The position numbers were made by a program, and so were the translations under genes. From Laspinema sp. D2d (GTDB lineage: Bacteria; Cyanobacteriota; Cyanobacteriia; Cyanobacteriales; Laspinemataceae), in NCBI RefSeq assembly GCF_025370755.1, contig NZ_JAMXFC010000007.1:57472-121471 (forward strand): DNA of 64,000 nt, read 5' to 3'. The notes below the pieces were generated by a model that ran no database searches, was not told the origin of the DNA, and worked only from the letters and a program-made list of their open reading frames with translations. This document shows positions 1-7,922 of the stretch, piece by piece; positions within the stretch are counted from its first letter, which is position 1; each line of letters opens with the position of its first letter.

Positions 1-59
1 TATGTTTGTACTAAGTGTTTAAGCCGCCAATGTGCGTAACTCACCGCAACCACACAAAG

Positions 60-138
60 AAATCCTTCTCCTCCTCCCCATCCTCCCCATCCTCCCCATC
101 TCCCCCATCTCCCCCATCCCCCATCCCCCATCCCCTTA
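60..138. repeat. C/T-rich low-complexity tract
   Basis: Degenerate tandem repeats of a 7-9 base unit of the type tcccc(c)at lie about 80 bases before the start of the peptidoglycan-binding protein gene. It can be read as an open frame rich in Ser and Pro, but that has no protein-like features. It is most likely simple-sequence DNA in a leader or intergenic region. Nothing else is visible in the first 220 bases apart from the ribosome binding site GAGGAG at 207-212. Confidence 0.7.
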
Positions 139-220
139 AGAAAAATTTTCAACCTACGGGATCCCAAAAGGGGGCGATCGCGATTAAAATCTTGGTAGAT
201 CTACCCGAGGAGTTAACGCA

Positions 221-829
221 ATGGAGTCTCTTGCATACATCCATCTTGCTGAAGCCTATAATGAACCTTTAGAAATCCCCTCAGTCCAGGTAAACTGGCC
301 TAAAAAAGGCTGGGGAAACCGGATCGGAGCACTTGCGCTGAGTGCTGTCACCTCTTTCCTGGCGATGGGTTCTCCCGCAGTTGCATTGATTCGTCCTGGA
401 GATGCCGGTTCAGAAATTACCCAACTGCAATATCGTTTGCAGGAACTGGGCTATTTTACCCCTGAAAAATCGGGTTACTATGGCGACTTGACTAAACACG
501 CCGTCATGGAGTTTCAAGCAAAAAACGGTTTAACTCCTGATGGAATTGTTGGTCCTGAAACGAAAGCTGCCCTTGAAAAAGACTATCCTCAAACTCCAGA
601 ACCAACCAGTCAGCCAACAGTCCGACTTGGAAGCAGTGGCGGAACGGTTTTAAGAGTCCAACGGCAGTTAAGCTCATTAAAATACTTCGATTATCAGAAA
701 ATGGATGGTGTTTTTAATGAAGCAACTGAAGCGGCTATCAAACAGTTCCAACAAGATTACGGTTTAGAAGCTGATGGTGTTGTGGGGTTAAAAACTCACA
801 CGGCCCTGCGCAACTATACTGGGTTATAA
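221..829 (+). CDS. Peptidoglycan-binding protein with two PGB_1 domains
   Basis: This is a 202-aa exported or membrane-associated protein. A polar N-terminus is followed by a hydrophobic segment (about residues 35-56, ending in a small-residue AVAL stretch) that could be a late signal peptide or an anchor. Two peptidoglycan-binding type 1 repeats follow, at about 58-115 and 135-200. Each has the hallmark pattern of a helix, then G-Y/F, then a 'FQ...NGL..DG(I/V)VG..T..AL' ending. No catalytic domain is attached, so it probably only binds cell-wall glycan. The ATG is supported by GAGGAG eight bases upstream. The N-terminus MESLAYIHLA resembles a conserved start seen in many cyanobacterial proteins of this class, from memory. 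Confidence 0.9.
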   Translation: MESLAYIHLAEAYNEPLEIPSVQVNWPKKGWGNRIGALALSAVTSFLAMGSPAVALIRPGDAGSEITQLQYRLQELGYFTPEKSGYYGDLTKHAVMEFQAKNGLTPDGIVGPETKAALEKDYPQTPEPTSQPTVRLGSSGGTVLRVQRQLSSLKYFDYQKMDGVFNEATEAAIKQFQQDYGLEADGVVGLKTHTALRNYTGL

Positions 830-964
830 GTCTGTTTCCAATCCCTGACTAGAGTTACGCAAATTTTGTCCTGTAACTCCACAGAGGGTAAAAGCCAGTC
901 CTGTTCTGATCCTAATGCCTATGGAGGCAAGGCGTAAGTCCAGGCTGAGTTTCTTTTCCGCTAT

Positions 965-984
965 GGCGCACGCCCTTGTGCGCC
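965..984. terminator. Possible hairpin terminator between convergent genes
   Basis: GGCGCAC at 965-971 pairs with GTGCGCC at 978-984 around a six-base loop, followed by a short T run (CCCCTTTT). It lies between the convergent peptidoglycan-binding and HEAT-repeat genes. The stem is short and the T run weak, so the call is tentative. Confidence 0.35.
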
Positions 985-1030
985 CCTTTTGTCCCGGATG
1001 AAAGTCGGCCTGATTTTAAGTGGAATCGTC

Positions 1031-2524
1031 TTAAAAACCCAAGGGACTGTAATACCCACAGCGGCATTGAATAGAGGCGATCGCCTCCAGTAAATATAAA
1101 TCTCCATTCGTAAATAAATCCTCCCATAGTAGAGGCAAAATTTCTACATCACCCACCTGGGCTAACACTTCCGCTACCTGTTGTCGCACTAAACTATTTC
1201 CTTCTTTTAAGGTATAAAGTAAAGCATCAACGGCGATAGAAGTCCCGAGATTTCCTAATGCTTCGATGGCGGTTTTGCGCACGGAATAAGTATTATCAAT
1301 TAAAGCGACATTCAGCAAAGATTCTACGGCGCGATCGGAGCCAATTTGACCGAGAATTTTAGCCGCTTTTTCCCGAACAAAGCTTGAATTATCGGACAGA
1401 TTTTCGAGGATTTCATTTAAGGGTTTAGATAGCTCGATCGCTGAGTTTTGGTCATTCCCACAGGCGGGAGCAATCATGGCCGCTCGGATTCGATCTAACC
1501 CTTGTTGGGCGCGGAGTTTTACCCATTCATTGGGGTCGGTTAAGGCGGTAGTGAGGGCATTTTCTGCCGCAGTTGTACCAATTTCTCCCAGGGCGATCGC
1601 CGCACTTTCTCGGACTAAATATCGGGGATTATGTAACGCCAAAATCACTTGTTCAATGACTGAATCCTGAGCAATTTTAGCTAAACCATAGGCGGCGCGA
1701 GTGCGAACAAATTCATGGGAGTCGCCTAATGTATTGAGCAATGCCGTAATGGTTTCTTCATTGCCAATTTCTCCTAAAGCATCCGCTGCCGCAATCCGAG
1801 TATTCGTAACCGAATGATTTAAAGCCGCCAAAATGGTATCAATGGCGGGCCGATCGCCTAGTTTCCCCAAGGCGATCGCCACACTCCACCAAGTGGGCGA
1901 ATAATCTTGATTAGAAAATACTCGTTTAAGTGCAGTAATCGCCACCGGCGTGGCAATTTTTCCCAGTGCTTCTGCCGCACTTAAGGGCACCGTGCGATCC
2001 GAGTCTTCTAAGGCTAAAATCAGCGCATCAATTCCGGTACTATACCCCAAATTCCCTAGGATTTCTGCGGATTTTTGACGAATGCTGGGCATTTTATCAT
2101 TCATCCCTTGAATCAGGGGAAATACCACTGCTAAGGAGGCGATCGCCCCTAATGCTTCCACCGCATTTTCTCTGATCCGATAATCGGGATCATTTAAAGC
2201 TTGTTCTAAATAAGGGATAGCATAATTAGACCCACTGATTCCAAACAGTCGAATCTTGAGCTTAGGTGGTAAAACCTGGCGATCGAGTAATTCTAATCCT
2301 TCATCCTGAAATGGGGTTTTAACCGAACCCGCTAGTTTTGTCCCCAGTTTTAAATCAATTTCAAACCCTAATTTCACCATCCGAATGGCTTCCGTGCGAT
2401 CGGTAACCTTTGCCAGCATATTCGCAATAGAATCCGTCCATTGCAAATGGTTGAGATAGTCGCGTTTTAGAGTCTCATCACTCAAATACGGGAGCTGGCT
2501 GAGGAGAGTTTGAGCAGATGGCAT
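1031..2524 (-). CDS. HEAT-repeat / PBS-lyase-like repeat protein
   Basis: This is a long all-helical solenoid of about 497 aa. From roughly residue 85 to the end it is a run of ~30-residue HEAT units with the signature 'D...VR..AA.ALG.IG...A...L...L.D' (for example VRENAVEALGAI, VRTRAAYGLAKI, VRKTAIEALGNLG). Such PBS-lyase HEAT repeats occur in the CpcE/IaiH families of phycobiliprotein chromophore lyases, but also in general scaffold proteins. Nothing here shows lyase activity, and there is no phycobiliprotein gene nearby. The frame can be extended to a TTG at 2584. The ATG at 2524 was preferred, although neither has a strong ribosome binding site. The last residues (CGYYSPLGF) are not repeat-like, so the end may be slightly altered. 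Confidence 0.85.
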   Translation of the reverse strand: MPSAQTLLSQLPYLSDETLKRDYLNHLQWTDSIANMLAKVTDRTEAIRMVKLGFEIDLKLGTKLAGSVKTPFQDEGLELLDRQVLPPKLKIRLFGISGSNYAIPYLEQALNDPDYRIRENAVEALGAIASLAVVFPLIQGMNDKMPSIRQKSAEILGNLGYSTGIDALILALEDSDRTVPLSAAEALGKIATPVAITALKRVFSNQDYSPTWWSVAIALGKLGDRPAIDTILAALNHSVTNTRIAAADALGEIGNEETITALLNTLGDSHEFVRTRAAYGLAKIAQDSVIEQVILALHNPRYLVRESAAIALGEIGTTAAENALTTALTDPNEWVKLRAQQGLDRIRAAMIAPACGNDQNSAIELSKPLNEILENLSDNSSFVREKAAKILGQIGSDRAVESLLNVALIDNTYSVRKTAIEALGNLGTSIAVDALLYTLKEGNSLVRQQVAEVLAQVGDVEILPLLWEDLFTNGDLYLLEAIASIQCRCGYYSPLGF

Positions 2525-2933
2525 ATTTGTCAACACTGATGGTGGGGCCTGGAATGAATGGAAAAGAATATTAGAAGACTTCAAAAAAAGTGATTAAAGT
2601 TAGCTTATTAAGTTTATCCCTTTTTTGCATCTAATCGCCGCTAAATAGAACACAAAATGGGTTAATTGGACCGAAACTTTTCAGCCTAGGGCATCCGAGT
2701 ATCTATTAAGTAATTGGACCAGCAAGGGGATTTTTACAGCAAAAGGGTTACTCATGGGGGTATCCCTTTGGAAAGAAACCTGGGTTCTAGCCTGGAGGGT
2801 ACTGATTTTCATGGGATAAACCCATAAGACTGGCACCTTAAACTTGAGCATAAACACCGTTGGCTGCAATTGCAGGTATCCTGGAAAGTTGATGGCGATC
2901 GCCGCGAAGGAAACGAACCCGAGGACAAAATTA
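2525..2933. promoter_or_regulatory. Divergent intergenic region HEAT protein / surE
   Basis: About 400 bases separate the divergent HEAT-repeat gene and surE and must hold both promoters. No unambiguous -35/-10 pair or operator could be read. The only clear signal is GAGGA at 2921-2925, eight bases before the chosen surE start. Confidence 0.4.
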
Positions 2934-3614
2934 ATGACCCTGATTTTAACCAACGACGATGGAATAGACGCCCCTGGTATTCAAGCCCTTCTGAATGCCG
3001 TGGGTGATCATAAAACCGTGATGGTGGCACCCCGAGAGGGATTATCGGGATGTGGTCATCAGGTGATTACCGATCGCCCCATTCACGTTGATCGCCGGTC
3101 CCCAACCGAATATGCGATCGGCGGAACCCCTGCCGATTGCACTCGCATCGCCCTCTCTTGTCTCTGTCCCGATGCCGCTTGGGTCCTTTCGGGTATCAAC
3201 AACGGCGGGAATCTCGGCATTGATGTTTACCTCTCTGGAACCGTTGCTGCCGTCCGCGAAGCTGCCATCCACGGCATTCCCGCCGTCGCTATTTCTCAAT
3301 ATCGCAAAGGCGGACGTTTGGTAGAGTGGGAACGGACGACCCAATTAGCGATCGCTGTCTTGCAGGAATTATTTGATCGCCCTCTTGAACCGGGTACTTT
3401 TTGGAACGTGAATCTACCCTTTCTCGAACCTGACGAACCGGACCCGAAAATTGTATTTTGTCAACCCTCAACGCAACCCTTGCCGGTTAAATATCGCATC
3501 GAAGACGAGTATTACTATTATGAGGGGGTTTATGGGTTGCGCGATCGCACCCCCGGTACCGATGTCGATGTCTGCTTTTCTGGGAATATTGCCGTTACCC
3601 TTTTGGGATTGTAG
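2934..3614 (+). CDS. surE: 5'/3'-nucleotidase SurE
   Basis: SurE is a metal-dependent phosphatase acting on nucleoside 5'- and 3'-monophosphates. The protein is 226 aa, matching the family length. The N-terminus MTLILTNDDGIDAPG carries the Asn-Asp-Asp metal-binding triplet at 7-9. A conserved Ser follows in 'REGLSGCGHQVT' (about 38), and the later metal-site Asn lies in 'SGINNGGNLG'. The open frame extends 30 codons further upstream, but the extension is not SurE-like. The ATG at 2934 has a GAGGA ribosome site at the right distance. The gene is followed 75 bases later by an SDR gene on the same strand, which may be co-transcribed. Confidence 0.95.
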   Translation: MTLILTNDDGIDAPGIQALLNAVGDHKTVMVAPREGLSGCGHQVITDRPIHVDRRSPTEYAIGGTPADCTRIALSCLCPDAAWVLSGINNGGNLGIDVYLSGTVAAVREAAIHGIPAVAISQYRKGGRLVEWERTTQLAIAVLQELFDRPLEPGTFWNVNLPFLEPDEPDPKIVFCQPSTQPLPVKYRIEDEYYYYEGVYGLRDRTPGTDVDVCFSGNIAVTLLGL

Positions 3615-3689
3615 AACGATCTGCCTAACAAAAAGGTCAGTCGCCTTCTACGGTACAATAAGCCTTGACAACAAAAAAGAGTAACAATC

Positions 3690-4622
3690 ATGCGGATATT
3701 AATGATGGGCGGGACCCGGTTTATCGGGGTTTATCTCACTAAAATTTTAGTTGAACAAGGGCATTCCGTCGTTCTTTTCAATCGGGGTAATAAACCCGCC
3801 CCCGTGGAGGGAGTTGAACAAATTCACGGCGATCGCACCGATGAATCTCAACTCAAAGAGAAACTCGCCTCCGAACAATTTGATGCCATTTTCGACAATA
3901 ACGGACGAGAACTCAGCGATACCAAACCCCTGGCTGATTTGTTTAACGGCAAAGTTAAACATTTTGTATATATGAGTTCCGCCGGGGTCTATCTCAAGTC
4001 TGACCAAATGCCTCATCGAGAAGGAGATGCCGTTGACCCGAAGAGTCGGCATAAAGGTAAAAACGATACGGAAACCTATCTAGCCCAGCAGGGATTACCG
4101 TTTACCTCAATTCGTCCCACCTATATTTATGGACCCCAGAATTATAATCCGTTAGAAGGGTGGTTTTTTGATCGGATTGTGCGCGATCGCCCCATCCCGA
4201 TTCCGGGAAATGGATTTCATATCACCCAACTCGGACACTGTTATGATTTAGCCAACGCAATGGCAGCAGTCCTCGGTAATGAAACTGCGATCGGGCAGAT
4301 TTATAATATTTCCGGCGATCGATATGTCACCTTTGATGGATTAGCCCGCGCCTGTGCAGAAGCCGCCGGAAAATCCGAGGTCAAACTCATCCATTATGAC
4401 CCTAAACAATTTGATTTTGGCAAACGTAAAGCGTTTCCCATGCGAGTCCAACACTTCTTCGCCGACGTCAATAAAGCCATGAAAGACCTGAACTGGCAAC
4501 CCAAATTTGACCTAGTATCTGGGTTAAAAGATTCTTTTCAAAATGACTATTTGGCAACCCATTCAGACCAAGCAGAAATCGATTTTTCTGTAGATGATGA
4601 AATTATCAAAACCCTCAGTTAA
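3690..4622 (+). CDS. NAD-dependent epimerase/dehydratase-like protein, CSP41-like atypical SDR
   Basis: This is a 310-aa Rossmann-fold protein. Its nucleotide-binding loop GGTRFIG is at residues 7-13, and a beta-strand with the 'YMSSAGVY' motif lies near 95-102. The usual SDR Tyr-x-x-x-Lys is not obvious: the corresponding region reads 'SRHKGKNDTETYL'. This fits atypical SDRs such as the chloroplast RNA-binding CSP41 proteins and their cyanobacterial homologues. The overall sequence, including 'SIRPTYIYGPQNYNPLEGWFF' in shortened form and the C-terminal 'DLNWQPKFDL', resembles that family. A role in RNA binding or RNA stability is inferred from family knowledge only. Catalysis on a sugar nucleotide is less likely. 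Confidence 0.8.
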   Translation: MRILMMGGTRFIGVYLTKILVEQGHSVVLFNRGNKPAPVEGVEQIHGDRTDESQLKEKLASEQFDAIFDNNGRELSDTKPLADLFNGKVKHFVYMSSAGVYLKSDQMPHREGDAVDPKSRHKGKNDTETYLAQQGLPFTSIRPTYIYGPQNYNPLEGWFFDRIVRDRPIPIPGNGFHITQLGHCYDLANAMAAVLGNETAIGQIYNISGDRYVTFDGLARACAEAAGKSEVKLIHYDPKQFDFGKRKAFPMRVQHFFADVNKAMKDLNWQPKFDLVSGLKDSFQNDYLATHSDQAEIDFSVDDEIIKTLS

Positions 4623-4648
4623 TTAGGAGTTTCTTAAGCAACTCCTAA
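4623..4648 (+). terminator. Perfect 9-bp hairpin just after the CSP41-like gene
   Basis: TTAGGAGTT at 4623-4631 pairs with AACTCCTAA at 4640-4648 around an eight-base loop, starting directly after the stop codon. There is no T run after it, so it may be an mRNA 3'-end stabiliser rather than a strict intrinsic terminator. Confidence 0.45.
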
Positions 4649-4839
4649 CAACGTTAGGCGGTTAGCTGAGTAACGTTCGTAGAACTGATACCAAATCCGG
4701 TTATTAAAAGTCGGTTTTCTCTCTGACGCCGCGCCCGCTGGCTTCGTCTGATGAGCTGCCACCCTTGAAGGTGCGGGGTTTTATAGGCGTTTCAAAATCG
4801 GATTTTCTATGAAGTTCTGGGAACAGGAACAGTCATAAA

Positions 4840-4868
4840 AATAGAGGTGTAAGAAATACACCTCTATT
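4840..4868 (-). terminator. Intrinsic terminator of the DUF4168 gene
   Basis: AATAGAGGTGT (4840-4850) and ACACCTCTATT (4858-4868) form a perfect 11-bp stem with a 7-base loop. Read on the minus strand it is followed by a short T-rich stretch (TTTTTAT). It sits about 40 bases after the stop of the minus-strand DUF4168 gene. Confidence 0.75.
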
Positions 4869-4910
4869 CCTGAATTCTTAATCGAATCTCAGTCATATCC
4901 GCCGAGCATT

Positions 4911-5432
4911 TTATTCACCCATGAGTTCTTCCAATCGGGTTCTGACTTGTTGTTGAAGTTGTGGATTTTGTTCAATAACAGCCCCAATTTCATTCAAGCG
5001 ATTGAGATCGAGTCCGAGACTAGCGATCGCTTGCTCTTGTTTCTCCTGAGACTCTTCTTGAATTTGCTTTCCTTCTTCCATGACTTGAACAAATTTTTCT
5101 TGTTCTTCTGGAGAAATATTTAGATTAGCTTGAGCATCAGGATTTCCTTGTCCTTGAACGTTCGCTTGATAAATCTCTGCAAACCGTTCTTGACTAAACC
5201 CTTGCCGTTCGATGATTTGCAATATGTTTTCTTGAAACTGTTGTTCAATGGTCAACATTTGAAAGATAGCCCGAGAAAAGTTATCGAGTTCCTCATCACT
5301 AATTTGAACTCGATCCATAACTTCTATGGGACTCTGTTGCGAGCTTTCCTGGGTTTGTGCGTAAGCAGCAGGTATCATTCCGATCAGCAGCAATACCAGT
5401 ACGGAACTCGCGGTTAAAAGTCGTTTTAACAT
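4911..5432 (-). CDS. Secreted DUF4168 domain protein
   Basis: This is a 173-aa protein with a clear Sec signal peptide (KR, a hydrophobic core VLVLLLIGMIPA, then AYAQ as a likely cleavage site near residue 26). The mature part is Gln/Glu-rich and helical. It has the two-helix arrangement of DUF4168: 'ISDEELDNFSRAIFQM' and 'LNRLNEIGAVIEQNPQLQQQVRTR'. The DUF4168 family is widespread in cyanobacteria and its function is unknown. The protein is expected in the periplasm. It has its own terminator downstream and a long gene-free region upstream, so it is probably monocistronic. Confidence 0.85.
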   Translation of the reverse strand: MLKRLLTASSVLVLLLIGMIPAAYAQTQESSQQSPIEVMDRVQISDEELDNFSRAIFQMLTIEQQFQENILQIIERQGFSQERFAEIYQANVQGQGNPDAQANLNISPEEQEKFVQVMEEGKQIQEESQEKQEQAIASLGLDLNRLNEIGAVIEQNPQLQQQVRTRLEELMGE

Positions 5433-6202
5433 TTAAAAGGTCTCCATTATCACTCTTGCTTGTACTGTGTCAGGGGGGTTCAGGCTTGACAAAGCTAGAC
5501 CCGTCACAGGTTGCGGTGTTGAGTTCGGTCTCAACTCTGGGGTGCGGCAAACTTAGGACAGCCCTAAAAAACAGGATTACTAACAGATGAAAACTATCTG
5601 CTGCTGTAGTACAAGTGGAAATCGGCGCTTGTAGGGCATAGTGAGCTTAATGGGGTCAACTTCCCAGACGTGGGGAATCACGCAAACGAGCCTACCCTCA
5701 AAGAAGCGAATGGAATACCCAAACAACACAAGATACCAGCTTATATAGGTTGCCTTTTTAACGCGCTCAACCAGTACAGGTTAAACTTTATTTTGGGAAA
5801 CTGTCAAGTCTATGTTCAGAGGTTTAGAAATCGATGACACAGCACACCTCCAAAAGCACAGTCCCCTGCCTATCCTCAATAGCATCCCCTGTGGGGGAGC
5901 AACGTTGAAGGGTTGTTGTGATATGCCATTGCCCGAAATGTGGGTCATTCGATGGGAATAAAATATCGAACTCCCCTTTGTGGGTCTGAATTTATTCCCT
6001 AGTTTAGCGATGATCAAAATAAAGCTAATCCCTCTATCGATAGATCGTTTCTCTATTCAATGACTCAGGTCTTGAGTACCCTGCACTCATTGGAATAGAG
6101 TTGAACAGAGTGATGGAATTAGGGCAGGTCTTGTTCCATTTTGGCTCACTGGATCTATATCTATAGGAAGAAAATTCAGCAGAATTAAACCTTGATTAAG
6201 GA
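5433..6202. other. 770-base gene-free region with hairpins
   Basis: No convincing protein gene is seen; the longest frame (5781-6017, minus) has no family features. Several short inverted repeats are present. GTTGAG and CTCAAC pair around a six-base loop near 5519-5536, and CAGAT/ATCTG pair near 5585-5601. A longer stem lies at 6051-6100. The first part must contain the promoter of the DUF4168 gene. The rest may be a decayed mobile element or an unrecognised structured RNA. Confidence 0.4.
6051..6100. repeat. Imperfect 13-bp inverted repeat
   Basis: CTCTATTCAATGA (6051-6063) pairs with TCATTGGAATAGAG (6087-6100) with one bulged base. Inside the loop a second small stem, CTCA/TGAG, can form. 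It lies in the gene-free stretch about 100 bases downstream of the pgsA stop codon, so it could act in 3'-end formation on the minus strand. No T run is seen. Confidence 0.5.
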
Positions 6203-6730
6203 TTAAGAGTCACTCCGTTGAGGCCAGAGGTAAATCACACCAGAAATCCAGGTTAGGGCCACAGAAATCCAGAAGGCAACGAGGGCGATCGCCGACCATT
6301 CCCCAGGCAGAGGCGCAATCAACAGCGCGATCGCCAGGATTTGACTGACGGTTTTTAACTTTCCCCACAGATTGGCACCGGCGATCGCCGCATTACCCGT
6401 TAAAGCGGGATTGATGCGCCATCCGGCGATCGCCAATTCCCTAAACAAAATCAAAAAGACCCCCCAAGCAGGCAACTGTCCCAGTTCTACCAGGGACATC
6501 AAGGGAGCCAAAACCAATAACTTATCCACTAACGGATCGAGAAACTTCCCCAACTCCGTCACTTGATCCAGTTTTCGAGCTAAATAGCCATCCAACCAAT
6601 CCGTTCCTGCCGCCACCAAAAAAATCACCACGGAGATCCATCGCAACCTCGGCGTAGGGTCTGACAGGAAATACAGTAGAAAAGGCACCCCCAATAAACG
6701 GGAGAAAGTAATCCAAGTTGAGAGCGTCAT
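6203..6730 (-). CDS. pgsA: CDP-diacylglycerol--glycerol-3-phosphate 3-phosphatidyltransferase
   Basis: PgsA makes phosphatidylglycerol phosphate from CDP-diacylglycerol and glycerol-3-phosphate in the cytoplasmic membrane. That is the first committed step to phosphatidylglycerol, an essential thylakoid lipid in cyanobacteria. The 175-aa protein has the complete CDP-alcohol phosphotransferase motif D-G-x2-A-R-x8-G-x3-D-x3-D at about residues 47-69 (DGYLAR...GKFLDPLVD). Four to five hydrophobic segments fit the family. The ATG has no close competitor. The gene is preceded on the same strand by a sugar transferase gene with its own terminator, so it is probably transcribed separately. Confidence 0.93.
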   Translation of the reverse strand: MTLSTWITFSRLLGVPFLLYFLSDPTPRLRWISVVIFLVAAGTDWLDGYLARKLDQVTELGKFLDPLVDKLLVLAPLMSLVELGQLPAWGVFLILFRELAIAGWRINPALTGNAAIAGANLWGKLKTVSQILAIALLIAPLPGEWSAIALVAFWISVALTWISGVIYLWPQRSDS

Positions 6731-6750
6731 AAATGGCTCACGAGAACAGA

Positions 6751-6792
6751 ATAAAAAAAACCTAGGGCCGACCGAAGGATTGGCCCTAGGTT
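6751..6792 (-). terminator. Strong intrinsic terminator after the sugar transferase gene
   Basis: On the minus strand the stem is formed by AACCTAGGGCC (reverse complement of 6782-6792) and GGCCCTAGGTT (reverse complement of 6759-6769), around a 12-base loop. An uninterrupted T run follows (the A run at 6753-6760 on the plus strand). It lies about 50 bases downstream of the sugar transferase stop codon. Confidence 0.9.
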
Positions 6793-6839
6793 AACATAAT
6801 TTGACTCAGAATGTTTTGTCCTGTCCTCGGAAACTGCGT

Positions 6840-7559
6840 TTAGCAGGCTCCTTTTTGGTTAAAAATGACCTGGAAGGTTTTCAAAATTAGGAGGAGGTCA
6901 TAAAGAATCGACCACTTGCGCTGATACTCCAAATCCAGGTGAATCACTTGTTCAAAATCTTTAATGCTAGAGCGTCCATGAGTTTGCCATTCTCCCGTTA
7001 GACCCGGTTTAACGTTCAAACGGTCTAAATGGTGGGGTTGGTAGTCCTCCACTTCTTTTGGAGTCGGTGGACGAGTGCCAACTAAACTCATTTCCCCGCG
7101 CAGAACGTTCCAAAATTGAGGCAGTTCATCCAGACTTGTACGACGGAGAAACCGGCCAACTCGGGTGATGCGAGGGTCATTTTCGTTTTTAAATAGATGT
7201 CCTTTAACTTCGTTTTTAACCAAATGCTGGAGATGTTCAGCATTAACGACCATTGAGCGGAATTTCCACATCCGAAAATGACGGCCCTTGTAGCCACAGC
7301 GGATTTGGCTATAAAGTAGGGGTCCTGGATTGTCTAACTGCATAGCGATCACCAGGGGAATAGCAATTACTGCCGTAATTGCTAACCCGACTAATGCTCC
7401 AACTATATCAATGAGACGCTTGGTTTTACTGTCCAGGGAAGGATGACCTTCTTGCCGAATCGTTGGATCAGAATAAGTCGCTTCAATAGTGGAGCTAGTG
7501 GCGGGATTAAGTGTAAAGGGAATAGATATATCAATTTTATGAGTATGAGCAGTTAACAC
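6840..7559 (-). CDS. Undecaprenyl-phosphate sugar phosphotransferase (bacterial sugar transferase)
   Basis: This is a 239-aa protein of the PssE/WcaJ C-terminal type. It transfers a sugar-1-phosphate from a nucleotide sugar to undecaprenyl phosphate, starting an exopolysaccharide or capsule repeat unit. After about 45 polar residues there is one hydrophobic re-entrant/TM segment (IVGALVGLAITAVIAIP). The cytoplasmic catalytic core follows with the conserved blocks 'GPLLYSQ.R.G..G..F...KFRSM', 'DPRITRVGRFLRRTSLDELPQ' (shortened), 'GEMSLVGTRPP', and 'KPGLTGEWQ'. Start is GTG at 7559. A second member of the family is encoded at 50.6 kb, but the two are clearly different paralogues. The short form lacks the N-terminal four-TM domain of WbaP. 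Confidence 0.9.
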   Translation of the reverse strand: MLTAHTHKIDISIPFTLNPATSSTIEATYSDPTIRQEGHPSLDSKTKRLIDIVGALVGLAITAVIAIPLVIAMQLDNPGPLLYSQIRCGYKGRHFRMWKFRSMVVNAEHLQHLVKNEVKGHLFKNENDPRITRVGRFLRRTSLDELPQFWNVLRGEMSLVGTRPPTPKEVEDYQPHHLDRLNVKPGLTGEWQTHGRSSIKDFEQVIHLDLEYQRKWSILYDLLLILKTFQVIFNQKGAC

Positions 7560-7922
7560 GAGAGTCTCCCGTTGGGTTTGGGGTGGTTATCCTGATTCTT
7601 TAACCGACTCTACTCAATTTTTTGGGAATTCGGTACAGCTATCCCCTAGTATTTACTTAAACTTTGAAATGTTAGTCTGTTTTGTAAAGTTTTCATGTTG
7701 TTTAAAATGAAGTCCGAGTCTTGAGCAACACATGGAGCCTGCTTTTTGACGGTCTGAAGTGCTTCCTAGACATCCTAGACCTTTAAAGTCAACTGGCGCA
7801 ACCCCACTCTTTAGCGATCGCTCCCTTGAACTTGGACAACGCTGCTATGTCTGAGTCCTAGGTTAGGCCACATATCCGATAAAATCACTTTTTTCTGTAT
7901 TTTTTAATACATTTCTCACTCA
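7560..7922. other. Gene-free stretch, no feature recognised
   Basis: About 360 bases between two minus-strand genes. It must contain the promoter of the sugar transferase gene. No coding frame, strong hairpin or repeat is evident. Confidence 0.4.

Noticed and set aside
60-138. CRISPR-like repeat tract
   Set aside because: The short, imperfect 7-9 base units have no unique spacers, so it is low-complexity DNA.
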